From the NCBI GenBank assembly GCA_002103105.1, contig DAAY01000008.1, positions 62,001 through 126,000 of the forward strand: a DNA stretch of 64,000 nt, read 5' to 3'. Position 1 is the first letter of the stretch, and every line of letters starts with the position of its first letter. The notes under the pieces are model-generated. The model saw only the letters and a program-made list of their open reading frames with translations, had not been told where the DNA came from and ran no database searches. The position numbers and the translations under genes are program-made. Of this stretch, positions 50,434 through 59,589 are shown one piece after another. The stretch comes from Candidatus Gastranaerophilales bacterium HUM_1. Lineage in GTDB: Bacteria > Cyanobacteriota > Vampirovibrionia > Gastranaerophilales > Gastranaerophilaceae.

Positions 50434-51801
50434 ATGAAATTTTCATCATCATTCAAAGTTGGTTTATTAACATTAGTAGCTCTTGTACTATTAGTTGGTA
50501 CTGTTTTGAAGGTTAAAGGTAGAGCTTTTTCATCTGCCAAAAGAATTGAAATCCAATTCAAGGATGTTAATGGCTTAAGACCAGGGGCGGGAGTTCAAAT
50601 TATGGGCTTGAAAGTCGGTCAAGTTGAAGAAATTACTCCTGTTGTAGATGGTGAAAATAGTTTTGTTAATGTAAAATTCGTTATTACCGACCCAAATGTT
50701 CAAATTCCTAGAGCATCATCTTTCTCTATCCAGCAATCTGGTTTAATCGGGGAATTATTTTTGGAAATTACTCCTCCAAAAACAAAAACAATTTATATCC
50801 CTATGGTAAACAGAGATTTAATTTATAAAAATGATGCTGTTCAGATGAAATTGAGCGGGAAATATTATGATATTGGTTTGATTAAAGGGGTAGATGTTGT
50901 AGCAAAAGATTCTATTCCACCAAATTATAGAAACTATATCAAAACAAATTATGCTTACAAAGTTGATTATTTTATCAATTTACCAGGGTTAATATTACCT
51001 GAATTTTTAAGAGGTTCAGCTGTAACTTATGATGGTAGTCACAAATTGAGATTAGTATCATTGGATGATACTCCATTATATTACCCATCTCAAAAATCAC
51101 CTTATACAATTGTTGAACCTATGAGATTGTCTGACTTTATGGATTGGCAATATAAAGCAGCAGAAACATTAACTGAAACCAATAAGAAAGTTAATGACAT
51201 TCTTTCTGACGATACAATTGCAGATTTGAAATACACAATTGCTAATTTGAACGCTTTAACTTCTCGTTCAAGTGTAACTCTTGATAAGGTAGATAATTTG
51301 CTTGACTCTTCAAAAGGAGATATTGAACAATTGTTAGCAATGACTCAACAAGCAACTGACGATTTCAATAAACTTTCTGCAAACATTAATAATATTATAG
51401 GCGATAAAGAATTCAAAACTAAGCTAATGTCAACTGCTGATTCTGTTGATCACTTGTCACGCAACTTGAACAAAGTTATGGATGCAGCTGACGCTGAAGA
51501 AACTGGCAAAAACTTAAAAATTATCGCTGATAACCTTGCTCAAATTAGTGCAAGCGTAAATTCTATGACAAAAGATGACAAGTTGAAAAACCAACTTACA
51601 AATGCGATTACAAATGTAAATAAAGCAATGGTTGAAGTTTCAACAACATTAGAAACCGTTAACAGCGTAAACCCAGCAACACCAAACCAAGCTTCTGACT
51701 TGAAAAAGATTGTTGATGATACCGTTGTAACATCTTCTAATCTTAGAAAATTCTCAGATAAGTTGAACAAGAGATTCTTATTGTTCAGATTGTTGTTCTA
51801 A
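50434..51801 (+). CDS. MCE/MlaD-family lipid-transport protein (455 aa)
   Basis: N-terminal membrane helix (VGLLTLVALVLLVGTVLKV), then an MCE domain with the classic pattern DVNGLRPGAGVQIMGLKVGQ and SFSIQQSGLIGELFLEIT. Residues 90-230 continue the beta part; the C-terminal 220 residues are a long helical region (DTIADLKYTIANLNALTSRS, NTVSTTLET-type repeats). It is a larger relative of the protein at 35089. Its stop is one base before the lpxK start, so both are made together, linking it to outer-membrane lipid supply. Confidence 0.82.
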   Translation: MKFSSSFKVGLLTLVALVLLVGTVLKVKGRAFSSAKRIEIQFKDVNGLRPGAGVQIMGLKVGQVEEITPVVDGENSFVNVKFVITDPNVQIPRASSFSIQQSGLIGELFLEITPPKTKTIYIPMVNRDLIYKNDAVQMKLSGKYYDIGLIKGVDVVAKDSIPPNYRNYIKTNYAYKVDYFINLPGLILPEFLRGSAVTYDGSHKLRLVSLDDTPLYYPSQKSPYTIVEPMRLSDFMDWQYKAAETLTETNKKVNDILSDDTIADLKYTIANLNALTSRSSVTLDKVDNLLDSSKGDIEQLLAMTQQATDDFNKLSANINNIIGDKEFKTKLMSTADSVDHLSRNLNKVMDAADAEETGKNLKIIADNLAQISASVNSMTKDDKLKNQLTNAITNVNKAMVEVSTTLETVNSVNPATPNQASDLKKIVDDTVVTSSNLRKFSDKLNKRFLLFRLLF

Positions 51802-51802
51802 T

Positions 51803-52822
51803 ATGATAAATTTAAAAACTAAAATTACACAAATCCACTATACACGTGACCCTCAAGGTGTTTTATTTGAAATTTTAAAATTCTGCTCATATTTTTATGG
51901 TGCAGGAAGCAGAATTAAGAATTTTTTATATGATAAAGGAATTCTTAAACCTAAAAGAGTGGCAGCATATGTTATTTCTGTTGGAAACATGACAACTGGC
52001 GGAGTAGGGAAAACTCCTGTTGTCGCAGAAATTGCAAAATATTTAGTTGCTAAAGGCGAAAGAGTTGCTATTGTTTCTCGTGGTTATGGTGGAAAATTAA
52101 ATAACAAAAATGTAAATATGATTTCAGACGGGCAGTCAATTTTCTTCGACGCAGTACAAGCTGGGGATGAACCATATATGTTGTCAGAAATGACCCCAGG
52201 ATGTTATGTTTTTACTTGCCGAGATAGATACTTAGCAGCAAAATATGCTGTTGAGAAATTTGGAATCGAAAAAATTATATTAGATGATGGATTTCAACAT
52301 CGCAAACTTCATAGAGATTTGGATATTGTTTTGATGGATAGCGTTAAAGGTTTTGGCAATGAATGCCTTCTTCCTGCTGGCCCATTGAGAGAAGGTTCTG
52401 AAGCTCTTGATAGAATAGACAAACTTTTAATCGTGAGCAAAAATCGAAACCACGAAATTGCAGAAAAAGTTTCAAGAATTATGCACAAAAGACTAACTCT
52501 ACCAACCAGTGTTTGCTATACCGAACCAGATTATGTGTATAACATCAAAACAGGACAACGACTAATGGAAGGATTGGCAGTAACTGCAATGTGTGCAATT
52601 GGTCAACCACAACAATTTTACGACTTTTTATCTGATTATGAAGTAGTGAAAACAGTAACATTTGATGACCATCACCAATATGCTCCAATTGACATTGTGG
52701 ATATTTCTGGAAGTATTATTACAACAGAAAAAGATGCAGTTAAACTTGCTAGATTTGACAGAGATAATATTTACGCACTTAAGCTAAAAACGACAGTTAA
52801 TGTCGAAGAGTTGTTGAGCTAA
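51803..52822 (+). CDS. lpxK: Tetraacyldisaccharide 4'-kinase
   Basis: 339 residues. It phosphorylates the 4' position of the lipid A disaccharide precursor at the inner membrane. The P-loop is SVGNMTTGGVGKTPV (residues 59-73). The catalytic region DDGFQHRKLHRDLDIVLMD and the later LLPAGPLREG and TTEKDAVKL are typical. It shows that this cell makes LPS. It follows the MCE gene by one base and its end overlaps the convergent prepilin-like gene by four bases. Confidence 0.95.
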   Translation: MINLKTKITQIHYTRDPQGVLFEILKFCSYFYGAGSRIKNFLYDKGILKPKRVAAYVISVGNMTTGGVGKTPVVAEIAKYLVAKGERVAIVSRGYGGKLNNKNVNMISDGQSIFFDAVQAGDEPYMLSEMTPGCYVFTCRDRYLAAKYAVEKFGIEKIILDDGFQHRKLHRDLDIVLMDSVKGFGNECLLPAGPLREGSEALDRIDKLLIVSKNRNHEIAEKVSRIMHKRLTLPTSVCYTEPDYVYNIKTGQRLMEGLAVTAMCAIGQPQQFYDFLSDYEVVKTVTFDDHHQYAPIDIVDISGSIITTEKDAVKLARFDRDNIYALKLKTTVNVEELLS

Positions 52823-53502
52823 TTCAGCCCTTTTGCCCCATTAAATGATTGTCCGCCATTATTTATATAAAGTGAGGAGCAAGAAATTCCTGTTCCTTTT
52901 TTGCAATCGTTAATTTTGTTGTCTGTTGTGTGAAAAGGTATAAATCCATCTTGCATTAAGGCTAAAAAGAAGATGTCTTTGCCGACAACATTCGGTTTTG
53001 ATTTCCCGTTAACATCAACTTGAACCCAACCACAGTTATTGATTTCTCCAGCCCAAGCTGTTTCGGCATCTGCTGTTGATGCACAGTTTGCTCTATGGTA
53101 TCTGAATTTGACTGAATATCCAGAAAGAGTTGTTATTGCAGGCCAACTGGCATTAACATATACTCCTTGATAATTGAGTGCTTTATTCAGAAAAGTTGAT
53201 GTTTCTTGACAAGCATTAGGTGCAGAACCTTCGCATTTGTGTACAACTTTTAATTTTGGGGCAAGGGCATCTCTAAAACAAGTATTGGCAAATGTTTCAC
53301 AATCGGCTAATGGGTTTTCATCGGCAGCTTGAAGTAATCTTACGGCTTGGTTTAGTTCGCTGAAAATCTTTTTGTATTGTGATTGATACTGTTTTTCTTG
53401 AATTTTTGTCATAAGCGTTGGAATTGTAATTGCCGCAACAACACCAATTATTCCCAATGTAATCAAAACTTCTGATAGAGTAAAACCTTTTTTCTTTTTC
53501 AT
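52819..53502 (-). CDS. Prepilin-like protein (227 aa)
   Basis: MKKKKGFTLSEVLITLGIIG then VVAAITIPTL is a textbook type IV prepilin signal, with Gly at -1, Phe +1 and Glu +5. The mature domain has several cysteine pairs (CETFANTC, CEGSAPNAC, NNCGWVQVDVNGKSKPN), the type seen in many low-abundance pilins of this kind. WVQVDVNGKSKPN resembles the VDVNGKDNKPN segment of the protein at 8939, suggesting shared ancestry. Divergent from the XRE regulator gene. Confidence 0.82.
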   Translation of the reverse strand: MKKKKGFTLSEVLITLGIIGVVAAITIPTLMTKIQEKQYQSQYKKIFSELNQAVRLLQAADENPLADCETFANTCFRDALAPKLKVVHKCEGSAPNACQETSTFLNKALNYQGVYVNASWPAITTLSGYSVKFRYHRANCASTADAETAWAGEINNCGWVQVDVNGKSKPNVVGKDIFFLALMQDGFIPFHTTDNKINDCKKGTGISCSSLYINNGGQSFNGAKGLN

Positions 53503-53533
53503 TCGCCCTCTTTTCTATATTAAATAAGAATAT

Positions 53534-53587
53534 AGAATAATAATTCTTAAATAATACGTAATAATTCTATATTAAGTGAGAATTATT
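53534..53587. promoter_or_regulatory. Tandem palindromic operators upstream of the XRE regulator
   Basis: AGAATAATAATTCT (53534-53547) is a palindrome around four bases, and AATAATTCT (53560-53568) with AGAATTATT (53579-53587) is a perfect 9-bp inverted repeat with a ten-base spacer. The shared half-site ATTCT/AGAAT suggests binding of the XRE protein encoded 74 bases downstream, and possible control of the divergent prepilin-like gene. Confidence 0.6.
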
Positions 53588-53660
53588 GTCAAATATTCTT
53601 ACTCTATAAAGTATTAAAATCTAATAATATTAATTATCCTAATTTCAAAGAGGTAAAATT

Positions 53661-53978
53661 ATGGATATAAAGGTTCTTTTAGGAAAACGGATTAGGGAAT
53701 ATAGACAAAAATACAGAATGACCCAATTTGAATTGGCTGAAAAATTGGAGATTGACGATAAGCACCTAAGCCGAATTGAACTTGGGAAAAACATGCCACA
53801 AGCTTCTACTATATCAAAGCTTGCAGAGGTATTTAATATTGAACCGAAAACATTGTTTGAATTTTATCATCTTGCCCCAATTCAAGATGTAAAGCGAGAT
53901 TTGTCAAAAATCATTGACTCAATGACTGATGAGCAAATTATTTTGACCTATAAATATGTAAAAACATTTGTTATATAA
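53661..53978 (+). CDS. XRE-family helix-turn-helix regulator (105 aa)
   Basis: MDIKVLLGKRIREYRQKYRM, then TQFELAEKLEIDDKHLSRIE and LGKNMPQASTISKLAEVFNI, is a complete HTH_3 domain with its recognition helix. The C-terminal 35 residues (LSKIIDSMTDEQIILTYKYV) form a helical tail likely for dimers. AGAGG lies 9 bases before ATG. It should bind the ATTCT palindromes just upstream. Next to nth, with which it may be co-transcribed. Confidence 0.88.
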   Translation: MDIKVLLGKRIREYRQKYRMTQFELAEKLEIDDKHLSRIELGKNMPQASTISKLAEVFNIEPKTLFEFYHLAPIQDVKRDLSKIIDSMTDEQIILTYKYVKTFVI

Positions 53979-53985
53979 TTATTTT

Positions 53986-54621
53986 ATGATAGATGAAGTT
54001 ATAAAAATTCTGCAAAATGCAAAACAGCCACAGAGTGATTTTGTAAAACTTATGGATAATTTCAAAAATCCATATCTTGTTTTAATCGCTTGTATTTTGA
54101 GTTTGAGAACAAACGATAAAACAACTTATCCTGCTACATTGCGAATGCTAAAACTTGCTAAAACTCCACAAGAAATGATGAATGTTACAGAAGAAGATTT
54201 AGCCAAAGCAATCTATCCTGTTGGTTTTTATAAAAATAAAGCAGGACAAATCATTGAACTTTCGAAAATTATTGTTGAAAAATATAATGGTAAAGTTCCA
54301 GATAGCATAGAAGAATTGTGCAAATTTCGAGGAGTGGGAAGAAAAACTGCAAATCTTGTCATGACTTTAGGATTTGGAGAACCCGCAATTTGCGTAGATG
54401 TTCATGTTCATAGAATTTTCAACAGACTAGGCTATGTAAAAACAAAAACGCCAGAAGAAACAGAATTTGCACTAAGAGAAAAACTACCAGTTAAATATTG
54501 GATTCCAATAAATACTCTTTTAGTTACTCACGGACAAAATATTTGTAAACCAATAAACCCACAGTGTAATATTTGTCCAATTTCTGAATATTGTCAAAAA
54601 ATTGGAGTTAAAAATAAATAA
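53986..54621 (+). CDS. nth: Endonuclease III (DNA glycosylase/AP lyase)
   Basis: 211 residues from ATG at 53986, seven bases after the regulator stop; the open frame also has a TTG inside the regulator gene, less likely. It removes oxidised pyrimidines. Catalytic Lys120 lies in the helix-hairpin-helix FRGVGRKTANLV and Asp138 in ICVDVHVHRI, equal to the positions in E. coli Nth. The [4Fe-4S] site is C-x6-C-x2-C-x5-C near the end (CKPINPQCNICPISEYC). The usual Gln of the LSxQTxD segment is Arg here (LSLRTND). Confidence 0.93.
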   Translation: MIDEVIKILQNAKQPQSDFVKLMDNFKNPYLVLIACILSLRTNDKTTYPATLRMLKLAKTPQEMMNVTEEDLAKAIYPVGFYKNKAGQIIELSKIIVEKYNGKVPDSIEELCKFRGVGRKTANLVMTLGFGEPAICVDVHVHRIFNRLGYVKTKTPEETEFALREKLPVKYWIPINTLLVTHGQNICKPINPQCNICPISEYCQKIGVKNK

Positions 54622-54656
54622 AACCCCCGATTTACATAATAGAAAAATCGGAGGTT
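54622..54656. terminator. Terminator between nth and the OmpH-like gene
   Basis: AACCCCCGATTT, 11 bases, AAATCGGAGGTT with one mismatch, followed by AAATTTTTAAC. Placed between convergent genes. Confidence 0.75.
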
Positions 54657-54685
54657 AAATTTTTAACTTTACAAATCAATTTTGA

Positions 54686-55141
54686 TTATTTTACAACTTT
54701 GATAATTTCAGAAGTAATATCATTACCACCAAAAAGAACAATTCCTTTACTCAATACTAAGTCATATCCATCAGCTTTTGCTTTTTCGTTGATTTGTTGA
54801 GAAATTGATGTATCAAGAGCTTTTAATTTTGCTGCATAATCTTGATCCATTTTTTCTTTTTTAGCCATTAATTCTTTATTGTATTTTTCTTCAGCAGCTT
54901 TTTTCTTGTTAGCATCTGTAATTGAAGCTACATCTTTTCTTGCTTTTTCTACAAATTTAACAATTTCTTCTGCTTTAGCTTGTTGGTCTTTTTTAAGAGC
55001 TTGAACTTGAGCAGATGCATTCACAACTTGTGGTACATCAACGATTGCTACTGAAAAATCTTTCGCCATTACAGCTGAACCCATAGATAAATATCCAGCA
55101 ACTGCAATAACGGCAGCCATTAGTCCTAAATTTTTTCTCAT
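54686..55141 (-). CDS. OmpH/Skp-like periplasmic chaperone
   Basis: 151 residues. Signal peptide MRKNLGLMAAVIAVAGYLSM ending near SAVMA. The mature part begins FSVAIVDVPQVVNASAQVQA and has long charged helices (AKAEEIVKFVEKARKDVASI, KKAAEEKYNKELMAKKEKM), then LDTSISQQINEKAKADGYDL and LVLSKGIVLFGGNDIT, the jellyfish layout of OmpH/Skp. It escorts unfolded outer-membrane proteins to the Bam machine. It is separate from bamA or lpxD here. Divergent from the Omp85-type gene at 55422. Confidence 0.85.
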   Translation of the reverse strand: MRKNLGLMAAVIAVAGYLSMGSAVMAKDFSVAIVDVPQVVNASAQVQALKKDQQAKAEEIVKFVEKARKDVASITDANKKKAAEEKYNKELMAKKEKMDQDYAAKLKALDTSISQQINEKAKADGYDLVLSKGIVLFGGNDITSEIIKVVK

Positions 55142-55231
55142 AATACATTCTCCTTTTTAACAACCTTTATGTTATCACAAATTTTAATACTGTGTACAGT
55201 AATCCATTTGGTTTATTTTTTGCGTTACATC

Positions 55232-55260
55232 TTTACATGATTTTCGTAATTTAGTATAAT
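55232..55260 (+). promoter_or_regulatory. Promoter of the Omp85-type transporter gene
   Basis: TTTACA (55232-55237), 17 bases, TATAAT (55255-55260). The 160-base leader to the ATG is AT-rich and shows no clear structure. Confidence 0.65.
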
Positions 55261-55421
55261 GATGTTGCGATGGAATAACAATACTTTTTTGTTAAATATT
55301 GTAACAAAAATTCAAAAAGTATTTTTATTTAAACATCGTCGATGGACAATAATCTTAAAGATATAATTTTAGATATATAACTAGATATATAATAATTAAT
55401 AAATAGAAGGTGTAAAAGACA

Positions 55422-57443
55422 ATGAAAAAGGTTAACCAAACTAATCGATTATTGAATGCGGTGCTGGCCACTACTGCGTTCTGTGCATTGACAGTTTCCC
55501 CTGCACTTGCAGATCCTTCTGCTGGAGGTATTCAAGCAGGTTTAAATCCAATTGGACCTGGATACAGTGCCAGAGATGTTCAAATTATGCACGAAGTTGG
55601 CGGGGCAAACACTCACGATGCTGATATGATGAGATATGACAAAAACCAACGTCGTAGCAACAGTGATTATTATCAATATGAACAAAAACGTTATGGGACT
55701 GGTGGTTCGGCTGTAAAAAATTATGCAACTCCAGAAACAAGCATTCCAGATGCGATGAAAGCAACCGTTGATGAAATGGGTTCAAAAGGTGTATATGTAA
55801 ACTCTATCGAAGTTTCACCTTCAGAAATTCTTACTCAAGAAGAAATTAACTCAATCATCGGTCAATATGTTGGTCGTAACGTATTTATGTCTGATATTCA
55901 AAACGCAATCAACGGTTTGAACAGATTATATGCTGAACGTGGTTATGTTACCGCTAGAGCTTATCTTCCAGAACAAACTGTTTCTAACGGAAATATCAGA
56001 ATTGAACTTATTGAAAGTAAAATTGGTGAAGTTACAGTTGTTAATAACAAATATACAACTGATAATTATATCTTAAAACGTATGCCAGAAAAATCTGGAG
56101 AGTTATTTGATATTGTTAACTTAGAAAAAGATGTATTGGATTTCAACAGATACCACGATGGAGTTAACTTATCTGCAAACTTGAAAGCAGGTCAAACTCC
56201 AGGTACTACTGATATTGAATTGACAGCGGCTGAAACCTTCCCATTCCACTTGATTGGTATGATGGATAACGCAGGTCGTAGAAGTACAGGTCAATTAAGA
56301 GGTGGTCCTGCAATCGTTGCTGATAGTTTATTCCACCATAGAGATCAAATGTCTTTAGGTACATACTTCTCTAAAGGTGCAGTGAGCCCATTCTTTGATT
56401 ATAGTTATCCAATTAACAAAAAAGATGGTAGAATTGGTTTTTCTTATTCTTCAACCTTTGCAAATGTTAAAAATGGACCATACAGTTGGATGGGATTAAA
56501 AAGTAATTCATATATTTACAGCTTGTACTATGATCAACCAATTGTTAGAACAAGAGGTTTTGAATTAAAGACATTCTCAGCTTTAAACTATAAACGTGCA
56601 AGAAGCTGGTCTAACTTGGGCAATCTACTTGGTGTAAACTTTGACCCAATTGCAGATGTTGACCAAGTAACAAGTATTGATGTTGGTTTGAATATGAGAA
56701 AAGATACTAAATACGGTATTTGGTATTTGAACCAAAACGCATCTATGGCAATTCCAATATTTGACAGTGATTCAAGCTACTTCAAATATTCTGGAGGTTT
56801 ATTAAGATTACATGACTTCTCTCACGGTGTAATCGGTCAATTGAGAGGTAGTTACCAAGTTATTCCAAATAACAAACATATTCCTTATTTGGATCAATTC
56901 CAAACAGGTGGTTTGGCAACAGTTAGAGGTTATTCTGAAGGTGTAATGCTTGGTAAGAGTGGTTATTTCTTCAGTGGTGAATTGATGTTCCCTCTATTGC
57001 CAAGAACAGTTACTAATAAAGAAGGCAGAACTCGCAACTTTATCGGTAATTATTTGAAAGGTGCAGTATTTGCTGATACTGCTGGCGTATTCCCATTTGT
57101 TGGAGAAGACGTATATGGCGGAAGTTACTTCTTAGCCTCTATTGGTATGGGCTTAAGAGTTCAGTTACCAGGTGACTTGAGTGCTCGTTTATATTGGGGC
57201 TATCCATTGATTAACAATGCTTATGAACAACATAGACATATGGGTAGATTCCACTTTGAATTAACACTTGAACCAGACTTTGATTCATTGTTAAGCAAAC
57301 GTTCTACAAAGGCTCAACCTGCACCAGCTCAACCACAACCAGCTCCGCAACCACAATTGGCACCTTTGGATAACGGACCAAACAACTACGATGATATCAG
57401 ACACTATGACTACTTGTTAGATGGTTCTGCAACATCATTGTAA
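55422..57443 (+). CDS. ShlB/FhaC-type Omp85 outer-membrane transporter with C-terminal tail
   Basis: 673 residues. Signal peptide ends near VSPALA (residue 30). One or two POTRA domains follow (VNSIEVSPSEILTQEEINSI, then YAERGYVTARAYLPEQTVSN and IELIESKIGEVTVVNNKYT), then a beta barrel with alternating residues and the conserved LATVRGYSEG motif. Two-partner secretion transporters move a large partner or membrane protein across the outer membrane. The barrel seems to end near MGRFHFELTLEP, but about 55 residues follow, rich in Pro, Gln and Ala, instead of the normal aromatic end. No secreted partner gene is adjacent. Confidence 0.82.
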   Translation: MKKVNQTNRLLNAVLATTAFCALTVSPALADPSAGGIQAGLNPIGPGYSARDVQIMHEVGGANTHDADMMRYDKNQRRSNSDYYQYEQKRYGTGGSAVKNYATPETSIPDAMKATVDEMGSKGVYVNSIEVSPSEILTQEEINSIIGQYVGRNVFMSDIQNAINGLNRLYAERGYVTARAYLPEQTVSNGNIRIELIESKIGEVTVVNNKYTTDNYILKRMPEKSGELFDIVNLEKDVLDFNRYHDGVNLSANLKAGQTPGTTDIELTAAETFPFHLIGMMDNAGRRSTGQLRGGPAIVADSLFHHRDQMSLGTYFSKGAVSPFFDYSYPINKKDGRIGFSYSSTFANVKNGPYSWMGLKSNSYIYSLYYDQPIVRTRGFELKTFSALNYKRARSWSNLGNLLGVNFDPIADVDQVTSIDVGLNMRKDTKYGIWYLNQNASMAIPIFDSDSSYFKYSGGLLRLHDFSHGVIGQLRGSYQVIPNNKHIPYLDQFQTGGLATVRGYSEGVMLGKSGYFFSGELMFPLLPRTVTNKEGRTRNFIGNYLKGAVFADTAGVFPFVGEDVYGGSYFLASIGMGLRVQLPGDLSARLYWGYPLINNAYEQHRHMGRFHFELTLEPDFDSLLSKRSTKAQPAPAQPQPAPQPQLAPLDNGPNNYDDIRHYDYLLDGSATSL

Positions 57444-57471
57444 TTTGTAAATTATTTTTGATATATAATTA

Positions 57472-57500
57472 TAGACGGTATGTTTTAAAACTACCGTCTA
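57472..57500 (+). terminator. Terminator after the Omp85-type gene
   Basis: TAGACGGTA, 11 bases, TACCGTCTA, followed by TTTTATT. Located between the transporter gene and bioD. Confidence 0.8.
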
Positions 57501-57519
57501 TTTTATTGGAGATTAGATT

Positions 57520-58212
57520 ATGGTTTGTAAATCTATTTTTGTGACAGCAACTGGCACTGATATTGGCAAAACTTATATCTCAGCCTTGTTGGTAAAAAAA
57601 TTACGAGAGTCTGGATTGAACTGTGGTTACTATAAACCCGCACTAAGTGGAGCAATTAAACAACCCGATGGTAGTTTACTCCCTGGGGATTGCGATTTTG
57701 TGGTTAAAACATCGAAACTAAATATCAAGCCGATAGATTGCGTTACATATTGTTTTGAAGAAGCTGTATCACCACATCTAGCAGCAGAAAGACTAGGGGT
57801 TAAAATAGAAAAATCGAAAATTAAATCAGAATTTGAACAAAAAGAAAAGAATTATGATTATTTGGTTGTTGAAGGTGCAGGAGGAATAACTTGTCCATTC
57901 AATATGAAGGAAGAAGTTTTACTCCTCCCAGATATAATAAAAGCATTAGGATTAAATATCGTCATTGTTGCAGACGGCGGATTGGGTACAATTAATTCTG
58001 TTTTATTAACAGTTGAATATGCTAAACAACAAGGAATAAATATTAAAGGTTTAATTTTAAACAATTTTGAAGAAGATAATTTTATGCACCTTGATAATAA
58101 AAAACAAATTGAACGCTTAACAGGAATAAATGTTATAGCAACAGTAAAAAAAGGTGATAAGGACTTAAATATTTCAACAAATGATTTGTTGAAAATCTGG
58201 GAGGAAGAATAA
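57520..58212 (+). CDS. bioD: Dethiobiotin synthetase
   Basis: 230 residues. The P-loop is TATGTDIGKTYISALL (near 8-23). Later landmarks are YKPALSGAI (substrate and Mg site) and VVEGAGGITCPF. It closes the ureido ring on diaminopelargonate using ATP and CO2. Its stop overlaps the start of bioA by one base. Only these two biotin genes are present; bioB and bioF must be elsewhere or absent. Confidence 0.93.
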   Translation: MVCKSIFVTATGTDIGKTYISALLVKKLRESGLNCGYYKPALSGAIKQPDGSLLPGDCDFVVKTSKLNIKPIDCVTYCFEEAVSPHLAAERLGVKIEKSKIKSEFEQKEKNYDYLVVEGAGGITCPFNMKEEVLLLPDIIKALGLNIVIVADGGLGTINSVLLTVEYAKQQGINIKGLILNNFEEDNFMHLDNKKQIERLTGINVIATVKKGDKDLNISTNDLLKIWEEE

Positions 58213-59567
58213 TGAATTGGCAAGAAGAAGATTTAAAATACATATGGCATCCATGTTCACAAATGAAAGATTATGAAACCTTACCGCCAATTGTTGTTGA
58301 CCACGCTAAAGGTATAAATATATATGATATTGACGGAAATTGTTATAAAGATGTCGTAAGTTCATGGTGGTGCAATTTGTTAGGTCATTGCAATCCTAAA
58401 ATTAATGAAGCAATGAAAAAACAACTTGATACTTTAGAACACGTAATTTTTGCTAATTTTACTCACAAACCAGCAATTACTTTATGTCAAAGATTAATGG
58501 ATGTCTTGCCAAAAGGAAAAGGTTTAGGAAAATTCAATTTTGCAGATAATGGTTCTGCCTCTATCGAAATGGCAATGAAAATGAGTTTTCAATATCACCA
58601 ACAAACAGGACACACTCAAAAGAAAAGATTTATGGCTTTGACTGATGCGTACCACGGAGAAACAATTGGAGCGTTGTCAGTTGGAGCATGTGACTTATAC
58701 TCACAAATATATAAACCAATATTAATGGATGTTGTAAGGGTTGAAGGACCAGATTGTTTCAGATGTCCTTATGGCAAATGTAGAGATAACTGTGCTTGCG
58801 AATGCTTTGAAAAAGCAGAAAAAACTTTTGAAAAATATGGAGATGAAACTTGTGCAATGCTAGTTGAACCACTACTACAAGGCTCAGCAGGGATGAAAAT
58901 TTATCCTCCTCTATATTTAACAAAATTAAGAGCATTATGTGACAAATACAATGTTCATTTGATTGCAGATGAAATTGCCACAGGATACGGAAGGACTGGT
59001 AAAATGTTTGCATTCGACCACGCTGGAGTATCCCCAGATATTATGTGTCTTTCAAAAGGTTTGACTGGTGGTTATATGCCAATGTCAATTTGTGTTGCTA
59101 CAAATGATATTTATGATGCCTTTTATGATGATTACGGAAAAGGGAAAGCTTTCATGCACTCTCACACTTACGCTGGAAACCCTCTAGCTTGTTCTGCTGC
59201 AAATGCAGTTTTAGATATCTTACAAGATGAACAAATAATTCCACATGCTGTTGAAAATGCAAAATATTTTAATAAAATTATAAATGAGAAATTTTTAGAT
59301 TTACCTTATGTTGGCGAAGTCCGTCATATTGGATTGGTAAACGCAATAGAGATTGTAAAAAACAAGAAAACAAAAGAATCCTACCCATCTAATTTAAGAT
59401 TAGGTTATCAAATTTATAAAAAAGCACTTAAAAAAGGTGTATTGCTTCGCCCACTAGGAGATGTGATATATTTCAATCCACCACTAATTATCCAACCACA
59501 AGACATGGATTTTGTAACCGACGTTGCAAAAGAATGCATGATAGATGTGATGAAAGATTATGAATAG
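58212..59567 (+). CDS. bioA: Adenosylmethionine-8-amino-7-oxononanoate aminotransferase
   Basis: 451 residues. PLP enzyme: IWHPCSQMKDYE opening, substrate region VVSSWWCNLLGHCNPKI, NFADNGSASIEMAMKM, DEIATGYGRTGKMFAF, and the Schiff-base Lys in MCLSKGLTGGYMPMS. A Cys-rich insert (DCFRCPYGKCRDNCACECFE) is seen in many anaerobe BioA enzymes. It makes 7,8-diaminopelargonate, the substrate of BioD. Translationally coupled to bioD. Confidence 0.94.
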   Translation: MNWQEEDLKYIWHPCSQMKDYETLPPIVVDHAKGINIYDIDGNCYKDVVSSWWCNLLGHCNPKINEAMKKQLDTLEHVIFANFTHKPAITLCQRLMDVLPKGKGLGKFNFADNGSASIEMAMKMSFQYHQQTGHTQKKRFMALTDAYHGETIGALSVGACDLYSQIYKPILMDVVRVEGPDCFRCPYGKCRDNCACECFEKAEKTFEKYGDETCAMLVEPLLQGSAGMKIYPPLYLTKLRALCDKYNVHLIADEIATGYGRTGKMFAFDHAGVSPDIMCLSKGLTGGYMPMSICVATNDIYDAFYDDYGKGKAFMHSHTYAGNPLACSAANAVLDILQDEQIIPHAVENAKYFNKIINEKFLDLPYVGEVRHIGLVNAIEIVKNKKTKESYPSNLRLGYQIYKKALKKGVLLRPLGDVIYFNPPLIIQPQDMDFVTDVAKECMIDVMKDYE

Positions 59568-59589
59568 ATTAAATTGATTTATTTCTGAA

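Noticed and set aside
52819..52822. Overlapping convergent gene ends (also at 5556, 43148 and 47440) as regulatory overlaps
   Set aside because: Small tail-to-tail overlaps are common in compact genomes and need no special explanation.
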